Positions 61,501 through 64,000 of a stretch of DNA of 64,000 nt are shown in pieces. Positions within the stretch are counted from its first letter, which is position 1; each line of letters begins with the position of its first letter. The DNA comes from Proteromonas lacertae (lineage: Eukaryota > Sar > Bigyra > Opalinata > Proteromonadidae). The notes under the pieces are model-generated. The model saw only the letters and a program-made list of their open reading frames with translations. It was not told where the DNA came from and searched no databases. Both the position numbers and the translations under genes were made by a program. The DNA lies in contig NGBS01000320.1 in NCBI GenBank assembly GCA_002245135.1, positions 1-64,000 of the forward strand, given 5' to 3'.

Positions 61501-64000
61501 ACTCACCTGATTCAAGAAGTCCATCTCCTAATAATATCTTCAGTAAATTTTTACCAAAATCAAATAAAAGTAAAAAAACAGTAAAATCATCATCATTATC
61601 ACTACCACCACCAGCACAACAACAACAACCAGTATCAGAATCTAATCCTCCTTCTCCTTCTCCACCACCACAACAGCAACAATCTCAAAATAATAGAAGA
61701 AATAGCAGTGTAATGTCACAACAATCACAACCAAAGTCATCAACACCTCCTCAAGATTCATCTTCAGAGATATTTGCTATAAACAAAAGAAGGAAAAATC
61801 CAATTGCAACTCCTTTCAAACCAACTCAAAATACAAATATATCCTCTTCTAAATCTTCAACTTCAACAATTTCACATACTCCACCAATGACAACTTTTAA
61901 ATCTTTATTGCAACCAACAATCCAACCATCATTTATTAACTCTCACCATATTACACAAACTGGAACACCCAATGATAGTAGTCAAATAACAGTTCCAAAA
62001 CCTCTTCATAGTAGTCAATTTCCTCCATCATCATCATCATCATCATCTGCAACTACTACTCCATCCACAACACCATCTACTAATTCAACATCAACATCAA
62101 CAACAAAATCAACTGCATTCTTTAATCTACCTCAACCAGCTATTCCAGTGATTGGTAAAAAGTCAAATATATTACAGAGTAGGTTAAAAAGAAATTCACT
62201 ACCATCAATTAGCTCAAATGCAATTGTTACATCGGCATTGAATATAACAAAACCAACAAATTTATCTCCGTCTTCATCATTATCACCAAATTTAACTTCT
62301 TCTAATTCCCCAATTGAATCACCATCTCAACCACCTTTAAATACATATACATTCTCTCCAAATCTCTCAAAAACAGATTTAACAAACACATCATTTGTTC
62401 CATCTTATTTATCACTTTCAAACCCTTCATCTCCTGCATTGCCTCCTACGTCACCTGCATTACCTCCTACATCTCCTACTTTTAATCCTTCAACACCATC
62501 AAGTCCATTCTTTTCTTCTAAAAATCTAAATAAAGACAGTAGTAATAATATTAACAACATTCAATCATCATCAACGAATTCAATGAATTCTCCAATATTA
62601 TCACCAACAATTTCTCCACTTCTAGATGCTAATTCTCCTCCTATGAATATCGAAAAGTCATTACTTTTACCTGAAGCTATGACTTTTGAGGATTTAATCT
62701 CACAACCACCACCAACAGCAGTTAATACATCTTCTTCTTCAACACTATCTGTTAGTGAAACAACATCTACATCAGCATTACCAGATTCAATTATAAATAC
62801 AACTATAACAACAACAACTACTACTACTACTACAGATAATAATAATAACACCAATAAATCTAATAATTCTTCTTCTTCATTACCTTCAGCGACAAATGAA
62901 AATAATAATAATAATAATTCACAGTCAAATGCAATATCTTTATCACCATCAGTATCAAGAAAGAATTCAGAATCATTATCAATTCCAAATACACCAACAA
63001 CTCCTAATAGAAGACCAAGTGTAGCAGATATGGGAAGTCCATTAAGTCCACTCCCAAGTCTATTAAATGATAAAAAGATAAGTGATGATGAAGAATTCAA
63101 TGAATTGGTAATTAAATACTGTACAAAAGGCAATAATAAGTTTGAATTTGATGAAAATGATGTAGAAATATTGAATAGAATGTTTAATAACAATAATGGT
63201 CCAGCTATATCAATCAACCTTTCATTAAAGTGTATTTTGATAATGTTAATGTTTTATGTTAAGATGAAAAGACAATACAATCCAAAAGAAGTGGATAATT
63301 CAAAAGAAATAGTAAAATCTGATGAAAGTAGTATAATGGTATTAAAACACTTATTAAATCTACATAAACTAAAACCTCATCGTTTCTATAGTAATTGCTG
63401 GCCAAATTGTTTATTACCTTTCATGAAGAATCATATTAAAGATATATATCAAAGTGAAGGCATATCATTAATAGGTAAATTGCATTTGTTATATATTGAT
63501 ATAAATAATGACGCATATCAATATTATAAAGACATTAGAGAATGTTTGCATAGTAAAAGTGATTATGATCTTTTAGCCAATGAAATTAATGATAAAGATG
63601 AATTAAATGCAATATATCCATCATTACAACCATTACAAGATAAATTGTACGAAAAATGTTATATAATGGCTATAAATACAGTTTCTGTTATTGATGCACC
63701 TCCTAAAAGAACAAATTGTTTATACAGTATTCAACCTGATTTACCACCATTATGTCGATTGAAATGTAAAACTGGAGAAATTATATGTAAATCAGATGTA
63801 GTTATACAACCACAAGAATATACAGTTACTTGTGAGAATAACATTAGTAAAATTACATCAAAATTCAAACTAGAATTTAGAAGTATATATTTATAGATTA
63901 TTATTATTATTATTATTATTTATAGATTACTGTTTTCAAGAAAATCACAAAAGTGATGGTATTGACTTATCTAATAAAGGATTAATAATGACTTTAACAA
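55586..64000 (+). CDS. Giant BTB-domain protein with disordered tail, runs off the window
   Basis: The ATG at 55586 opens a short N-terminus with the basic patch QKRKRDD. The intron 55711-55739 joins PVDGIILDMAGKGSGDVCFL, the start of a BTB/POZ domain (GERILGVKSILEYSNSTL..PEGFKNLLKYYGY..). An intron near 56192-56224 leads into a helical BACK-like region (to about residue 280). More than 2000 residues of low-complexity sequence follow: poly-N, poly-Q, acidic runs, KEKEK repeats (59014-59060) and many KET/TPK and SPxx motifs, with several basic nuclear signals. A helical C-terminal domain begins near 63080. After an intron at about 63884-63928 it continues past the window end. One frame break lies in an A-rich run near 60035 (a -1 shift). 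BTB proteins often act as cullin-3 adaptors or transcription factors. Confidence 0.7.
59010..59062 (+). repeat. Hexanucleotide AAAGAA-type microsatellite in coding sequence
   Basis: About nine tandem Lys-Glu codon pairs in the BTB protein. It is probably prone to length variation. Confidence 0.8.

Noticed and set aside
1-64000. Reassigned stop codon (ciliate-type code)
   Set aside because: TAA, TAG and TGA all end intact genes at the expected places (IFT74, OGFr, SNM1A, PurE-PurC), and in-frame stops inside genes fall within introns or after frame breaks.
1-64000. tRNA, rRNA, retroelement or virus-like sequence
   Set aside because: No cloverleaf, rRNA core motif, reverse transcriptase, integrase, capsid or long terminal repeat was recognised on either strand by reading. 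A covariance-model search was not possible here.

Overview
The window is nuclear DNA from an AT-rich, gene-dense and intron-rich unicellular eukaryote that builds a flagellum or cilium. It holds an IFT74 gene together with a glucosidase II beta subunit, a UBZ-type SNM1A nuclease, a signal-peptide-peptidase-like protease, a fused PurE-PurC enzyme, a bHLH factor, a PPR protein and an OGFr-domain protein. Introns are very short (mostly about 26-45 nt), nearly always begin GTAT and end TAG or CAG, and many contain an in-frame stop. The standard genetic code fits. I cannot name the lineage with confidence.

Layout. 1-2940: 3' part of a repeat-built surface-type protein gene (+) with many frame breaks. 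3041-3988: secreted Thr/Pro- and Asn/Gln-rich protein (-). 4099-11441: giant coiled-coil protein with about 20 introns (-). 11531-16839: Hsp110-like protein joined to an array of Tudor/SH3-like repeats (-). 17355-19271: IFT74 (+). 19423-20360: SKP1-like remnant (-), split by a 637-bp foldback/MITE element with a 7-bp target duplication. 20973-22344: degenerate papain-like protein (+). 22433-25718: three tightly spaced minus-strand genes (SNM1A, OGFr-domain, charged protein). 26087-28336: second Hsp110-like gene (-). 28488-29450: MRH+EGF membrane receptor (-). 29895-31361: glucosidase II beta (+). 31478-39144: giant bridge-like lipid-transfer-type protein (+). 39296-40640: EGF-repeat secreted protein (+). 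40793-41362: bHLH factor (+). 41628-44870: FtsX-like multi-pass membrane protein (-). 45082-46580: PurE-PurC (+). 46689-48756: SPPL2-like protease (+). 48881-50095: disordered protein (+). 50218-50475: small protein (-). 50857-52060: membrane-anchored cathepsin (+). 52253-54502: PPR protein (-). 54583-55428: unknown (+). 55586 to the window end: giant BTB protein (+).

Themes. The secretory and endolysosomal pathway is well represented: glucosidase II beta, an MRH receptor, SPPL2, a cathepsin and a lipid-bridge candidate. A second group looks nuclear: SNM1A, OGFr, bHLH and BTB. No operon logic is expected, but genes are packed closely (44 to about 500 bp apart), with several divergent pairs that probably share promoters.

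A striking technical or biological feature is a set of single-base frame breaks in otherwise well-conserved genes, including PurE-PurC and IFT74. Almost all sit on short homopolymers. Residual assembly error is the simplest explanation, though the window alone cannot exclude recoding or decay.
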